Source: Nostoc favosum CHAB5714 (GTDB lineage: Bacteria; Cyanobacteriota; Cyanobacteriia; Cyanobacteriales; Nostocaceae). Taken from it: a stretch of DNA of 32,448 nucleotides. The translations under genes were made by a program, and so were the position numbers. Shown here one piece after another: positions 23,312 through 31,618 of this stretch (positions are counted from its first letter, which is position 1; each line of letters opens with the position of its first letter). The stretch lies in the NCBI RefSeq assembly GCF_020829495.1, contig NZ_JAIVFQ010000077.1, forward strand, positions 1 through 32,448, in the 5' to 3' direction. The notes under the pieces are model-generated. The model did not search any database, was not told the origin of the DNA, and saw only the letters and a program-made list of their open reading frames with translations.

Positions 23312-24010
23312 ATGAGAAATATTATCTCGATTGGTTGGAATAGCTGGTTAAAACAGCACAAAGAATCTATTTTACTATTTGACTCAATTGCTGCCGCTAG
23401 TGAAATTGCCTTTATGCTTAACGGTCAGTGGGATGGCTGCAATGGTGTGATAATGGCTAAATGTGATGAGGTAGCTGTTAACACTGCTACCAAACTATTA
23501 GAAGCTGCATGGTGTTATCAAGGCGCATCAAAAGCTGTTTTAAACAGAATAGCAACTGATGAAATTTTATGCCGTTATGCAATGGGAGAAAAAATTTTTA
23601 TTAATGCTAATTTGAGGTGTGCAGTACTTCCATCAGTGAAACTGAGTGAAATTAATCTAAGTTATGCAAAGTTGAGTTGGGCAGACCTAAGTCAAGCCAA
23701 TTTAAGTAAAGCTGATTTAACAGCAGCAGACCTAAGTGAAGCTAATTTAAGTGGAGCCGACCTGAGTAAGGCATATCTAATGAGAGCAAACCTAAAGGGG
23801 GCAGACCTGCAACTAGCAGATATGAGAGGGGCTAACCTAAGTAGCGCTAACTTAAGTGAAGTTAACCTAACTGATGCAGATTTAACAGGAGCTAATCTAT
23901 CGCTAGCTGACCTCAGAGGCGCAAATTTTAACTTCTGCAATTTGAGTGGGGCTAACCTAACAGGTGCTAAGTTAATTGAAAGTGACTTAGCTTTTGCTAA
24001 ACATAATTAA
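23312..24010 (+). CDS. Pentapeptide-repeat protein with an N-terminal helical domain
   Basis: The 232-aa protein has an N-terminal part (1-95), including FDSIAAASEIAFMLNGQWDG, that is not repetitive. From about 96 to 225 it consists of tandem A(D/N)LXX-type pentapeptides (NLSKADLTAADLSEANLSGA and similar), about 25 units, forming a right-handed quadrilateral beta helix. Two units contain Cys (RCAVLPS, FCNLSGA). Such proteins are very numerous in cyanobacteria; functions range from structural to topoisomerase protection and are usually unknown. No signal peptide. Its stop codon overlaps the end of a palindromic element. Confidence 0.9.
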   Translation: MRNIISIGWNSWLKQHKESILLFDSIAAASEIAFMLNGQWDGCNGVIMAKCDEVAVNTATKLLEAAWCYQGASKAVLNRIATDEILCRYAMGEKIFINANLRCAVLPSVKLSEINLSYAKLSWADLSQANLSKADLTAADLSEANLSGADLSKAYLMRANLKGADLQLADMRGANLSSANLSEVNLTDADLTGANLSLADLRGANFNFCNLSGANLTGAKLIESDLAFAKHN

Positions 24011-24147
24011 GAGATAAGGGAACTCCAAAAAATAAATTATTCCACTTAAAGTCGTTGACTGTTGACTGAAAACTCGTGAACCGTCAACGGTCAACAGTGA
24101 ACAATAGCAATGGAATATTTTTTTACTTGGAAGTCCCTAAATCTCTT
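24009..24147. mobile_element. Palindrome-ended intergenic element, 139 bp, starting at the stop codon of the pentapeptide gene
   Basis: AAGAGATAAGGGAACTCCAA and the continuing ATTATTCCA on the left are mirrored by TGGAATATT and then TTGGAAGTCCCTAAATCTCT on the right, with a few mismatches. The centre holds the GTTGACT heptamers and their complement GTCAACGGTCAACA, so it folds as a whole. The first base pair overlaps the TAA at 24008-24010, so insertion there may have supplied or preserved the stop codon. Confidence 0.65.
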
Positions 24148-24235
24148 AATTTGTGTCAAATCCAAGTATTTTTAGTCTCAAACTTAAACCAGGTTTTTGC
24201 AATGATTCATATTCAAATTCAGCAACGTTGAAATT

Positions 24236-25237
24236 TTACTTAGTTTGAAATATATTTTGTACCATTTTTTTGTCTGCATTCGCCGCCGCCCTATCCAACT
24301 CTGCAATCTCATTGGCGTTTAATTGCCAACCCAATGCACCAATATTCTCCCTCGCCTGTTCCACGCTCTTTGCTCCAGGGATGGGAATGGTTCCTTTACA
24401 GATGCACCAATTAATTGCTACCTGAGACATGGTTTTGTTTCTGGACTGTGCCACCTCTTGTAAACATGCCAAAAGCGATGCCTGCGGCTGGCTACGCCTA
24501 CGCATTCCTGGTAATATCTGCCTAAACAGCAGACCTCGGATGCCTTTGGGCAAAGGGCCTTGCTCAGAGTATTTCCCAGTCAATAGCCCCAAAGCCAGAG
24601 GGCTGTAGGCAATAAGTTTAATTCCCAACTCATCACAAAGGTCTTTGAGCTTTAGTTGGGTGACAGGATATGTAGACAACAAAGAATATTGAACTTGCAA
24701 AGTAATAATAGAAACGCCTCGTTCAGCAAACTTTTTTTGCACTTGCTTAAGCCGTTTAGGCCCATAATTGGATAGTCCCACTCCCTTAACTAGTCCTTGC
24801 TCATACAGATCGGCAAGACCATCTAACAGCCCTTCCTCTTGCCAAGGAGCATAGTTTGCTGTAGACCAGTGCATCTGTACCAAATCTACGTTTTTTCCCA
24901 GGCGTTGGGCAGATGACTTGCAAGCCCTTACCATTGCCTGACGTGTCCATCTCCACGGGTAAGCAGCAAGCTTAGTCGCAATACAAATATTTTCTTTGCC
25001 TGAACCTACATATTCTCGGCTGAATCGTCCCAGCAGTAGCTCACTGCGACCATTCAATCTCCCAGTTCCGTAAGAATCACCTGTATCAAATAAAGTCACA
25101 CCGTTGCTTACACAAAGGTTAAAGACGGCTTGTAACTGGTCATCCATACTTTCGTCATATCCCCAAAGCAGTTGGTTGCCCCAGGCCCAAGTCCCGCAGC
25201 CCATACTTGGCAGGGAGAGTTTTTGGAGAGTCTGCAT
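24236..25237 (-). CDS. Aldo/keto reductase
   Basis: The 333-aa protein is a (beta/alpha)8 NAD(P)H-dependent oxidoreductase. The catalytic tetrad is visible: Asp and Tyr in TLFDTGDSYGTG, Lys in CIATKLA, and His in VDLVQMHWS. The C-terminal NADP-binding segment is GTIPIPGAKSVEQARENIGA. This matches plant-type and cyanobacterial AKR families (aryl-alcohol or general aldehyde reductases). The substrate is unknown. It stands alone with no operon partners, and its 5' region shows nothing special. Confidence 0.9.
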   Translation of the reverse strand: MQTLQKLSLPSMGCGTWAWGNQLLWGYDESMDDQLQAVFNLCVSNGVTLFDTGDSYGTGRLNGRSELLLGRFSREYVGSGKENICIATKLAAYPWRWTRQAMVRACKSSAQRLGKNVDLVQMHWSTANYAPWQEEGLLDGLADLYEQGLVKGVGLSNYGPKRLKQVQKKFAERGVSIITLQVQYSLLSTYPVTQLKLKDLCDELGIKLIAYSPLALGLLTGKYSEQGPLPKGIRGLLFRQILPGMRRRSQPQASLLACLQEVAQSRNKTMSQVAINWCICKGTIPIPGAKSVEQARENIGALGWQLNANEIAELDRAAANADKKMVQNIFQTK

Positions 25238-25487
25238 CTTTGCTCTCTGTAGATTGCCTTATTAATTATCAGGCATATAGCAGGTATTAACGCGCGAGTA
25301 GCATGATTACCAAGCAAATGAAGAGAACCTTCTAGCACTCGTGCGACATTATATATTTTGTTTTAAAAATTTACAAATATTTTGGATGCTCCCCAAAGTA
25401 GGCTCGTTACTTTCTTATTGGGCAAACTTAGCCAAGCACATATATTTATTTTTAGTCGGTTGCTAAAAAAGCGATTAGCACCAACCA
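25238..25487. other. Intergenic, nothing identifiable
   Basis: Ordinary AT-rich sequence between two minus-strand genes. No hairpin or repeat stands out. Confidence 0.4.
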
Positions 25488-25988
25488 TTAAAATATTGCC
25501 GAATTTGCAAGGAGCCAAGCTTTCTGAGTCCATACGCTATTAAATAACCCGACTTCTGGCACTTCTAATTCAAATGAATAGGGTGGTGATAGCAATAAGG
25601 GCGAACCTTTTTCATGGGATTCAACTAAGTTAACTATCCAGGGAAGAAAGTCTAAAATTTCTTTTGGTAGTACAGTTAATTCAAAGTCCCACATCAAATT
25701 AAGACCTCGGCAGATTTGTCCTTTTCTGAACGTCGTGATTCTACCAGCACTCTTGTTAATAGCCAGTCGAAGAATGAATGGGCGCAATGGGACAAATTCA
25801 TCAGGTGCTGTATAAGCGTATACATTTAGATAGTTCATTCTCTGCCTATGATCCATCCAAGATGCGATCGGTGAATTACTACTGTAAGATGTACCAGTTA
25901 TGCTCACCGGCATATTCATAGCAGCAGCAAAGTTAGAGTAGAACTCACGCCTTAGTTCGCTAACAATATGTTTAGCTTCTGGGTTCAT
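25488..25988 (-). CDS. Protein of unknown function downstream of rpsU
   Basis: The 166-aa product starts MNPEAKHIVSELRREFYSNF. It contains PDEFVPLRPFILRLAINKSA with a TTFRKGQICRGLNLMWDFEL block, and ends with FNSVWTQKAWLLANSAIF. It has aromatic residues and no cysteines beyond one, no transmembrane segment and no motif I recognise. The start is 55 bases after the true stop of rpsU on the same strand, so it may be the third gene of the rbp-rpsU unit. Confidence 0.65.
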   Translation of the reverse strand: MNPEAKHIVSELRREFYSNFAAAMNMPVSITGTSYSSNSPIASWMDHRQRMNYLNVYAYTAPDEFVPLRPFILRLAINKSAGRITTFRKGQICRGLNLMWDFELTVLPKEILDFLPWIVNLVESHEKGSPLLLSPPYSFELEVPEVGLFNSVWTQKAWLLANSAIF

Positions 25989-26043
25989 GGTTACTACACC
26001 TGTTACAAAAACGAGCGCATGGCTTCATAACAGACAGTTATTA

Positions 26044-26231
26044 TCAATTGCGGAAAATTCTCTTACGCTGTTTGTGCTTGGCAATTGGTTTGCGTTTGCG
26101 CTTTTGCAGAGGCGTTTCAATGTGACGGTGCTTTGTGATATCTGAAAAAACCCCGCCTTCGATATTTCTGGCTTAAATCGACGTAACGCCGATTCAATCC
26201 CTTCATTTTCGCCTAGTATTATTTGGGCCAT
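26044..26231 (-). pseudogene. rpsU: Ribosomal protein S21 gene with a one-base frameshift
   Basis: S21 is a small basic protein of the 30S subunit that helps start-site pairing with the 3' end of 16S rRNA. From ATG at 26231 the frame gives MAQIILGENEGIESALRRFK and SKAG as in S21, then turns into unrelated residues. In the -1 frame the true tail follows at once: DITKHRHIETPLQKRKRKPI, AKHKQRKRIFRN and TGA at 26044. The junction is a G4-T6 run (26145-26154 on the plus strand). One more G or T there would restore a normal 62-aa S21. It could be a real lesion, a sequencing error in the homopolymer, or a product of slippage. Position after rbp is as in Anabaena, where the two genes are co-regulated by cold. 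Confidence 0.8.
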
Positions 26232-26302
26232 ACTATCAATTTCTACTAAATTGGCTTAGTTTGTGGTTTGGTTGTGGTAAATACTCCAGTCAACCAAAGC
26301 AC

Positions 26303-26327
26303 AAAAAAGGCAGACGCCTTGTCTGCC
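26303..26327 (-). terminator. Intrinsic terminator or attenuator between rbp and rpsU
   Basis: Read on the minus strand, GGCAGAC-AAGGC-GTCTGCC is a perfect 7-bp GC-rich stem followed by TTTTTT. It lies 36 bases after the rbp stop and about 70 before the rpsU start. rpsU expression from the rbp promoter would need read-through. Confidence 0.9.
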
Positions 26328-26363
26328 CTCAAGACTTTAGAGTTAAATTCTTAGCTTTAGACC

Positions 26364-26663
26364 TTAATAGCGACGAGAGGAACCACCATCACCTCGTCTA
26401 CCGCCAGAGGAACCTCCGTCTGTTTTGGGTTTAGCTTTATTAACTTTTAAGCTCCGACCCATCCACTCAGCAGTATCAAGGGCCTCAATCGCTGCTGTTT
26501 CTTGTGCGTCTGATTCCAATTCTACAAAGCCGAAACCTCTCATCCGACCTGTTTCTCGGTCGATAGGCAATTGAACATTTTTTACCGTTCCGTATTCTGC
26601 AAAGACGTTCCGGAGGTCATCTTCTTTAACCTCATAAGATAGGTTACCGACGTAAATTGACAT
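26364..26663 (-). CDS. rbp: Small RNA-binding protein (RRM type, cyanobacterial Rbp)
   Basis: The 99-aa protein is one RNA-recognition motif plus a short Gly/Arg/Ser tail. RNP2 is IYVGNL (3-8) and RNP1 is RGFGFVEL (about 42-49), both intact. The tail SSGGRRGDGGSSRRY is the glycine-rich end that occurs in the cold-induced class of cyanobacterial Rbp proteins. GGAG lies before the ATG. By analogy with Anabaena rbpA1, which precedes rpsU, it is expected to be cold-induced and to act as an RNA chaperone, but that is inference. Confidence 0.95.
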   Translation of the reverse strand: MSIYVGNLSYEVKEDDLRNVFAEYGTVKNVQLPIDRETGRMRGFGFVELESDAQETAAIEALDTAEWMGRSLKVNKAKPKTDGGSSGGRRGDGGSSRRY

Positions 26664-27067
26664 AGAATGTCTCCAGAATCAGGGGGTGTAGAGATTTAGA
26701 TCCGGAGAGGTCTGTAATACAAGTATATATTATAAAAACAAACTACACAGCCGAATTTAATCTTTCACGCATACTTTAACATAAATTGAGAAGTTATGTT
26801 CATAAGCAACATTATTATAGTTATCTGTTGATCTAAATACTTGGGCAGTTAGCAAAACTCGTTTAAAATAAATCTACCAGCGATCGCACTGATTTTTAGG
26901 TAACAAACAAAATTCAATTACTGAATTGATTTCTCTTCAAACAGTATTAGTAATTTTTAAATTTTATTCACTCAAAATTTTGAGAAAGTGCAATTAAATA
27001 AAACCAGTGCGATCGCTTGTAACGTAAAATTAGTTTCCATCCGGCATTTGCTAACACCTTGACGCCC
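26664..27067. other. Intergenic region between divergent rbp and ilvA
   Basis: A TATAAT at 26729-26734 (minus strand) is a plausible -10 for rbp, giving a leader of about 60 nt. Two GCGATCGC sites lie at about 26880 and 27010. A single GAGAAAGTGCAATTAAATAA near 26981 resembles one 21-bp monomer of the two arrays. Confidence 0.45.
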
Positions 27068-28579
27068 ATGTATTGCGACTACCTCATCCAAATCCTGACT
27101 GCCCGTGTGTACGATGTTGCCCAAGAAACACCACTGGAGTATGCCCCAAATTTGTCTGCGCGGCTGAATAATCAACTCCTGCTGAAACGTGAGGATATGC
27201 AGTCAGTATTTTCCTTTAAACTGCGGGGTGCTTATAACAAAATGGTGCAACTGCCACCAGATATATTAGCACAGGGTGTAATCGCAGCGTCTGCGGGGAA
27301 CCATGCTCAGGGAGTCGCCCTTGCAGCCAATCGCTTGGGAACCAAAGCGATTATCGTTATGCCAATAACTACACCCCAAGTCAAGGTGGACGCAGTTAGA
27401 ATGAGGGGCGGAGCAGTCGTCTTACATGGAAACACCTACGACGATGCTTATAGCTATGCCCGTGAATTAGAAATAGAAAAAGGTTTGACGTTTATTCATC
27501 CTTTCGATGATCCTCATGTCATTGCTGGACAGGGAACAATTGGGATGGAAATTTTACGACAATATCAGCAACCCATCCATGCGATTTTTGTAGCGATTGG
27601 AGGGGGTGGATTAATTTCTGGGATTGGGGCTTATGTAAAACGCTTGCGTCCGGAAATCAAGATTATTGGCGTTGAGCCAGTAGATGCTGATGCGATGTCT
27701 CAATCGCTAAAAGCTGGACATCGGGTGCGCTTGTCCCAAGTGGGGTTATTTGCTGATGGTGTGGCGGTGCGAGAAGTAGGTGAAGAAACCTTCCGTTTAT
27801 GTCAGCAGTATGTAGATGAAATTATTTTGGTGGATACAGACGATACTTGTGCTGCGATTAAAGACGTGTTTGAGGATACGCGATCAATTTTAGAACCAGC
27901 CGGTGCATTAGCGATCGCAGCTGCTAAAGCCTACGCAGAACGAGAGCAAATCGAGGGACAAACCTTAATTGCTGTAGCCTGTGGTGCAAACATGAATTTT
28001 GATCGCCTCCGCTTTGTGGCAGAACGGGCAGAGTTGGGCGAACGCCGCGAAGCAATCTTTGCAGTCACAATTCCAGAGGAACGGGGAAGTATTCGCCAGT
28101 TTTGTGAATGTATTGGCAATCGTAATCTTACCGAGTTTAATTATCGCATTGCCGACGAAAAAACAGCCCATATTTTTGTCGGTGTGCAAATTCAAAATCG
28201 TGCTGATGCGGCAAAGATGGTAGAAACCTTTGAAGCTCAAGGATTTGAAACTCTTGATTTAACCGACGACGAACTAACTAAATTACATCTGCGCCACATG
28301 GTGGGTGGGCACTCTCCCCTTGCTCATAATGAATTGCTCTACCGTTTTGAGTTTCCCGAACGTCCCGGCGCATTGATGAAGTTTGTTACTTCCATGAGTC
28401 CCGACTGGAATATTAGTCTTTTTCACTACCGCAACAATGGGGCAGACTACGGACGAATCGTTGTTGGTATCCAGGTTCCCCCGCACGAGATGGAAGAGTG
28501 GCAAGCTTTTCTCGATAAACTGGGCTATCGCTATTGGGATGAAAATAAGAATCCGGCATACAAGCTGTTTTTAGGATAG
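27068..28579 (+). CDS. ilvA: Threonine ammonia-lyase, biosynthetic
   Basis: This PLP enzyme turns threonine into 2-oxobutanoate, the first step of isoleucine synthesis. PLP-binding Lys51 is in FSFKLRGAYNK, the phosphate-binding loop is GGGGLISGI, and ASAGNHAQGVA is the substrate loop. The C-terminal half holds two ACT-like regulatory repeats (EERGSIRQFCECIGNRN and FPERPGALMKFVTSM), as in the isoleucine-feedback-inhibited form. From ATG at 27068 the length is 503, typical. A TTG at 27059 is also in frame but adds only TP. No leader peptide or attenuator is visible. The gene is followed closely by a purine-rich array. Confidence 0.95.
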   Translation: MYCDYLIQILTARVYDVAQETPLEYAPNLSARLNNQLLLKREDMQSVFSFKLRGAYNKMVQLPPDILAQGVIAASAGNHAQGVALAANRLGTKAIIVMPITTPQVKVDAVRMRGGAVVLHGNTYDDAYSYARELEIEKGLTFIHPFDDPHVIAGQGTIGMEILRQYQQPIHAIFVAIGGGGLISGIGAYVKRLRPEIKIIGVEPVDADAMSQSLKAGHRVRLSQVGLFADGVAVREVGEETFRLCQQYVDEIILVDTDDTCAAIKDVFEDTRSILEPAGALAIAAAKAYAEREQIEGQTLIAVACGANMNFDRLRFVAERAELGERREAIFAVTIPEERGSIRQFCECIGNRNLTEFNYRIADEKTAHIFVGVQIQNRADAAKMVETFEAQGFETLDLTDDELTKLHLRHMVGGHSPLAHNELLYRFEFPERPGALMKFVTSMSPDWNISLFHYRNNGADYGRIVVGIQVPPHEMEEWQAFLDKLGYRYWDENKNPAYKLFLG

Positions 28580-28681
28580 GGGGAGATGGGGGAGATGAGG
28601 GAGATGGGGGAGATGGGGGAGATGGGGGAGCAGGGGGAGATGAGGGAGATGAGGGAGCAGGGGGAGATAAGGGAGTGAGGG
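28580..28681. repeat. Purine-rich tandem repeat, GGGGGAGAT-type
   Basis: Imperfect 9-base units (GGGGGAGAT, GAGGGAGAT, GGGGGAGCA) run from the ilvA stop for about 100 bases. There is almost no C or T in the strand apart from single T. The repeated G-runs of 3-5 could form a quadruplex or triplex in the RNA or DNA. Confidence 0.85.
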
Positions 28682-28699
28682 ACAAGAATTAATAACCAA

Positions 28700-28795
28700 T
28701 GCCCAATGCCCAATGCCCAATGCCCAATGCCCAATGCCCCATGCCCCATGCCCAATGCCCAATGCCCCATGCCCCATGCCCCATGCCCCATGCCC
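28700..28795. repeat. Heptamer tandem repeat CCAATGC/CCCATGC
   Basis: About 13 head-to-tail 7-base units of CCAATGC and CCCATGC fill this segment and end a few bases before the stop codon of the next gene. Open frames across it, repetitive in Met/Gly/His/Trp or Pro/Ser, are artefacts. Confidence 0.9.
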
Positions 28796-28797
28796 AT

Positions 28798-29838
28798 TTA
28801 ACGAGAACTACCTTCCAATATCATATTGGAGTCCCAAGTATAGAAGCCAATTTGGTTAGGAACCCTAGAGAATCTGCCTGTTCGATAGCCTCTAGATAAT
28901 TCGTTCAGCACCTTATTTTTGACCTCTCGAAGTTGCTGAGAATCTAGTTCTCCATAAATTCCGGCGATGACTTCAGCAACGCTGAAAACTTTACCTGGAT
29001 TTTCTTCCAACAGAGAGGTGAGGGCATCAATTAAGAATTGACCCTCAAAGGCTTTGAGCATTGGTACTGCTTTTGTCGGGGGTACGAAAGGCTTCTTGTT
29101 TTTGTTTTTGATGCTCCTAGAAGCACCATTGCGGTTACTTGGGGCTACCAAACTTAAATCCAGAGTATAACAACCTGGCTCATCAGGAATAGTTACCCAG
29201 TAATTCCTTTCTCTGCCTTGGGTGAGGGAAGATTGAACCCGACCTTTAACTACTTTGAATAGATTGGAATCTAACTCTCCATAAAGCGATCGCACGATAA
29301 AATCGATATGACACACAGTACCTATCTGCTCTTGCAATAGCTGTTTTATGGCTTCCATTCGTGAAAGAGCGTGATTATACTGGGGTAGCATGGGGATTTC
29401 TGCCACCTTTGTTGAACTATCGTTGTTCTCTGGGGCGATCTTTGGATCTGGCGATATAGTTGAAGGTTGAACCTCTTTTGTATCAACAGTAGCAGAAAAG
29501 GAATTATCGATCTCAACCAAGTCTTTGTCTGCAAGTTCTGACTGTACAGACTCCACCAAGTTGATTTCGTCGATGTCATCAAGAGGTGATAAAAACACCA
29601 GAGGGCCTTCTTGGGAAACATCTGAGGTTTCATCAGCCGCCGTCAGACTTGATATCTGCTTACTGTGATCAGAAAAAGACCAGTTAGACAACAACGCTTC
29701 TACATGATCCAGCTGCGATCGCGCCTGCACAAAGAGGCGTTCATACTCTTCTGTGAGGCGAGCATAATAGTCTCGTAGTTCCAACAGTGGTGAGACAAAG
29801 GTGCCTGGAGGTGGTTCTAATTGTCCATTTTGAGTCAT
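28798..29838 (-). CDS. Protein with a duplicated C-terminal winged-helix-like domain
   Basis: The 346-aa protein starts MTQNGQLEPPPGTFVSPLLE and has a helical segment (about 15-52, coiled-coil-like). An acidic, Ser/Asp/Glu-rich linker follows (60-150). Two related domains complete it, at about 160-230 and 266-338. Both contain AI-LL-E--GTV / AL--LLEENPGKV, then SLYGELDS / GIYGELDS, K-[VK]-, RG/GR and YT-D. Each looks like a small winged-helix or HARE-like DNA-binding fold. I infer a nucleoid or transcription-linked role, with low certainty. The next gene upstream on this strand is the small zinc-ribbon gene, only 10 bases before it, so the two are probably co-transcribed. Confidence 0.7.
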   Translation of the reverse strand: MTQNGQLEPPPGTFVSPLLELRDYYARLTEEYERLFVQARSQLDHVEALLSNWSFSDHSKQISSLTAADETSDVSQEGPLVFLSPLDDIDEINLVESVQSELADKDLVEIDNSFSATVDTKEVQPSTISPDPKIAPENNDSSTKVAEIPMLPQYNHALSRMEAIKQLLQEQIGTVCHIDFIVRSLYGELDSNLFKVVKGRVQSSLTQGRERNYWVTIPDEPGCYTLDLSLVAPSNRNGASRSIKNKNKKPFVPPTKAVPMLKAFEGQFLIDALTSLLEENPGKVFSVAEVIAGIYGELDSQQLREVKNKVLNELSRGYRTGRFSRVPNQIGFYTWDSNMILEGSSR

Positions 29839-29848
29839 AAGGCTTCAA

Positions 29849-30094
29849 TCAATTTAAATCGATGTCACTTTTGTAAGACATTGCTCTGGGTTTTGCTTTG
29901 TGAGATGCTGGCTGGGATTTCTTAGGCGGTTGGGGAGGGCGACATCTCTCACAATATAAGGGTCGAGGCCCGAAAGTCTCGCGCTTTGTCAGATCGTTAC
30001 ACTCTTTACAGACAAACTGGAAAACACGAGTATGAATCTGTCTTTTGTGCGCCCTGACAGTATATTCCCTAACATCAATGAATTTACTTGCCAT
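29849..30094 (-). CDS. Small zinc-ribbon protein
   Basis: From ATG at 30094 the 81-aa protein is MASKFIDVREYTVRAHKRQI, then FVCKECNDLTKRETFGPRPL, YCERCRPP and a basic Pro/Lys/Ser tail. Cys29-X2-Cys32 and Cys48-X2-Cys51 form a four-cysteine zinc site. The open frame extends 21 codons further upstream, but that part is hydrophobic, not family-like and lacks a good ribosome-binding site. Basic and Zn-binding, it may bind nucleic acid. It is followed after only 10 bases by the 346-aa gene. Confidence 0.7.
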   Translation of the reverse strand: MASKFIDVREYTVRAHKRQIHTRVFQFVCKECNDLTKRETFGPRPLYCERCRPPQPPKKSQPASHKAKPRAMSYKSDIDLN

Positions 30095-30459
30095 AATCAG
30101 GATTGTGAATTGCTCTCTTATCAATGTCCTATCAATATAGCTATTCAAGCAAATCAAGCTGCATCAGTGTGTGTTTATGTAGAAGTTTTATTCAAATCAG
30201 TGAATTTGACACCTACCATAAAGTGCAGATGAGGAACTTGATAGTTAGCTATTGACTATCCTCTCAGCATATAATTGGTGATGAGGAACTTTAGGTTTTG
30301 TATTAACACCTAATTTTATAAAAAAGTTTTTCCATGAATTTATTGCTTCAGTACATTAAGTGTATTTTTCATCATTAGATACACTTTTAAAATATAATAA
30401 ATATACAAAGTAAACATCGATGATTGCCTCTCTCATACCATTTCTTTGTGAGGCTACGC
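30095..30459. other. Intergenic region upstream of the zinc-ribbon gene
   Basis: GATGAGGAACTT occurs twice, at 30228-30239 and 30280-30291, a 12-base direct repeat of unknown meaning. The zinc-ribbon promoter should be in the first 200 bases. No gene. Confidence 0.45.
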
Positions 30460-30462
30460 TAA

Positions 30463-31378
30463 GAGGATGTCTGAGAAGTAAGAAAGCCCACATAACGGTA
30501 TCCTGTCAGTAGAAAAAATACTTAAGTATGACAGCGTTATGAGAGCTATGAATCCATCTATCCTGCGTAATCTGACTTTAGAACAGTGGGAACTACTATC
30601 AGGACTAATTCCTCAGCCCAAAAGTGGTGGTCGAAAACGTAGTGTCAATATGCAGGCGATCGTTAACGCAATCCTATACATATTATGTGCGGGTTGCGCG
30701 TGGCGAATGCTCCCGAACGATTTTCCCAATTGGAAAACTGTATACCATTATTTCCGACAGTGGGGTAAGGACGGGACGTGGCAACAAATTCATGAGCGAT
30801 TACGCTTGTGGGTGCGTGTAAGCCAAAATCGAGAACCATCTCCATCTGAGGCAATTATGGCACGAGTCTTTCGGTTGAGACAGCAACAATGGTTTCCAAG
30901 GAAGTCGGCTATGACTCAGGTAAAAAAATTTGCATGACGTAAGCGGCATATACTTATCTATACATTAGGCTTACTTATCGTTGTCGTAATTACGGCCGCA
31001 AACGTAAGTGAACAAGCAGGAGCAAAAAAAGTTCTATCAAAACTGCATCAAGTACGCTCGCGCATGGGTAGATTGATTCGGATTTGGGTTGATGGTGGCT
31101 ATCGCGGTAAGGATTTTACGCACTGGGTAATGGATGTTTATCGCTGGCTCTGGAGCGTTGTTACACGCTCTCAAGAACAGAAGGGTTTTGTTGTCCTGCC
31201 AAAGCGTTGGCTGGTTGAGAGAACTTTTGGTTGGTTCAATTGGTGTCGCAGATTAAGTAAGGACTATGAGATTTTACCTGAAACGACAGAGGCTTTTATT
31301 TATGTCGCAATGATTCGTTTAATGTTAAAACAGCTTGCGTAGTCAAAATTACCTCCTCAAAACTTTTCAGACATCCTC
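30463..31378 (+). mobile_element. Insertion sequence of the IS5 family, degenerate, with TAA target duplication
   Basis: GAGGATGTCTGAGAAG at the left and CTTTTCAGACATCCTC at the right are terminal inverted repeats with one mismatch in 16. TAA lies directly outside both (30460-30462 and 31379-31381), the TNA-type duplication known for part of the IS5 family. The total of 916 bases is typical for a one-gene IS5 element. Confidence 0.85.
30539..31342 (+). pseudogene. IS5-family transposase, inactivated
   Basis: The first frame (30539-30937) encodes a normal N-terminus (NLTLEQWELLSGLIPQPKSG, CAWRMLPNDFPNWKTVYHYF). The second, from about 30938 (RKRHILIYTLGLLIVVVITA) to 31342, carries the second Asp (IRIWVDGGYRG) and the Glu (WLVERTFGWFNWCRRLSKDY) of the DDE site. 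Between them at least two small indels destroy the MDSQS-type first-Asp motif and leave KKI in a third frame. It cannot make an active enzyme without several corrections. Confidence 0.9.
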
Positions 31379-31381
31379 TAA

Positions 31382-31598
31382 ACCTTTTTTCTTTCTTTGC
31401 GTCCTTAGCGGTAGCCTGCGGCAAGCCGCTTCTCTACAAGACGCTCCGCGAACGCGTCTACGTTTTTATTTCTTGCACTTCAGCCCTAATATGGTTTAGC
31501 GCATCTTCATACAGAATTAGTATCACTTCTTACGACTTTATCCTTGAAGCCTTATTTAGCGCAGCTTCATAAAGAATTGGTATAAGGCCATAAAAATA
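31382..31598. other. Intergenic region with a short tandem-like repeat
   Basis: TTTAGCGCATCTTCATACAG at 31495 recurs as TTTAGCGCAGCTTCATAAAG at 31555, 60 bases apart; both copies end in AATT[AG]GTAT. Both resemble the ATACCAATT element ends on the opposite strand. The first part contains the GCGAACGCGTCTAC-type repeat. No gene. Confidence 0.5.
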
Positions 31599-31618
31599 CC
31601 CCTAGCAATCACAGGGGG
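31599..31618 (-). terminator. Terminator of the ribbon-helix-helix gene
   Basis: On the minus strand CCCCCT-GTGATTGCT-AGGGG is followed by TATTTTTAT. It lies about 55 bases beyond the downstream end (31674) of the frameshifted reading frame. Confidence 0.6.

Noticed and set aside
28413..28899. Open frames rich in Met/Gly/His/Trp or Pro/Ser over the G-rich and heptamer arrays
   Set aside because: They are translations of simple repeats, present in several frames at once, without conserved-looking sequence.
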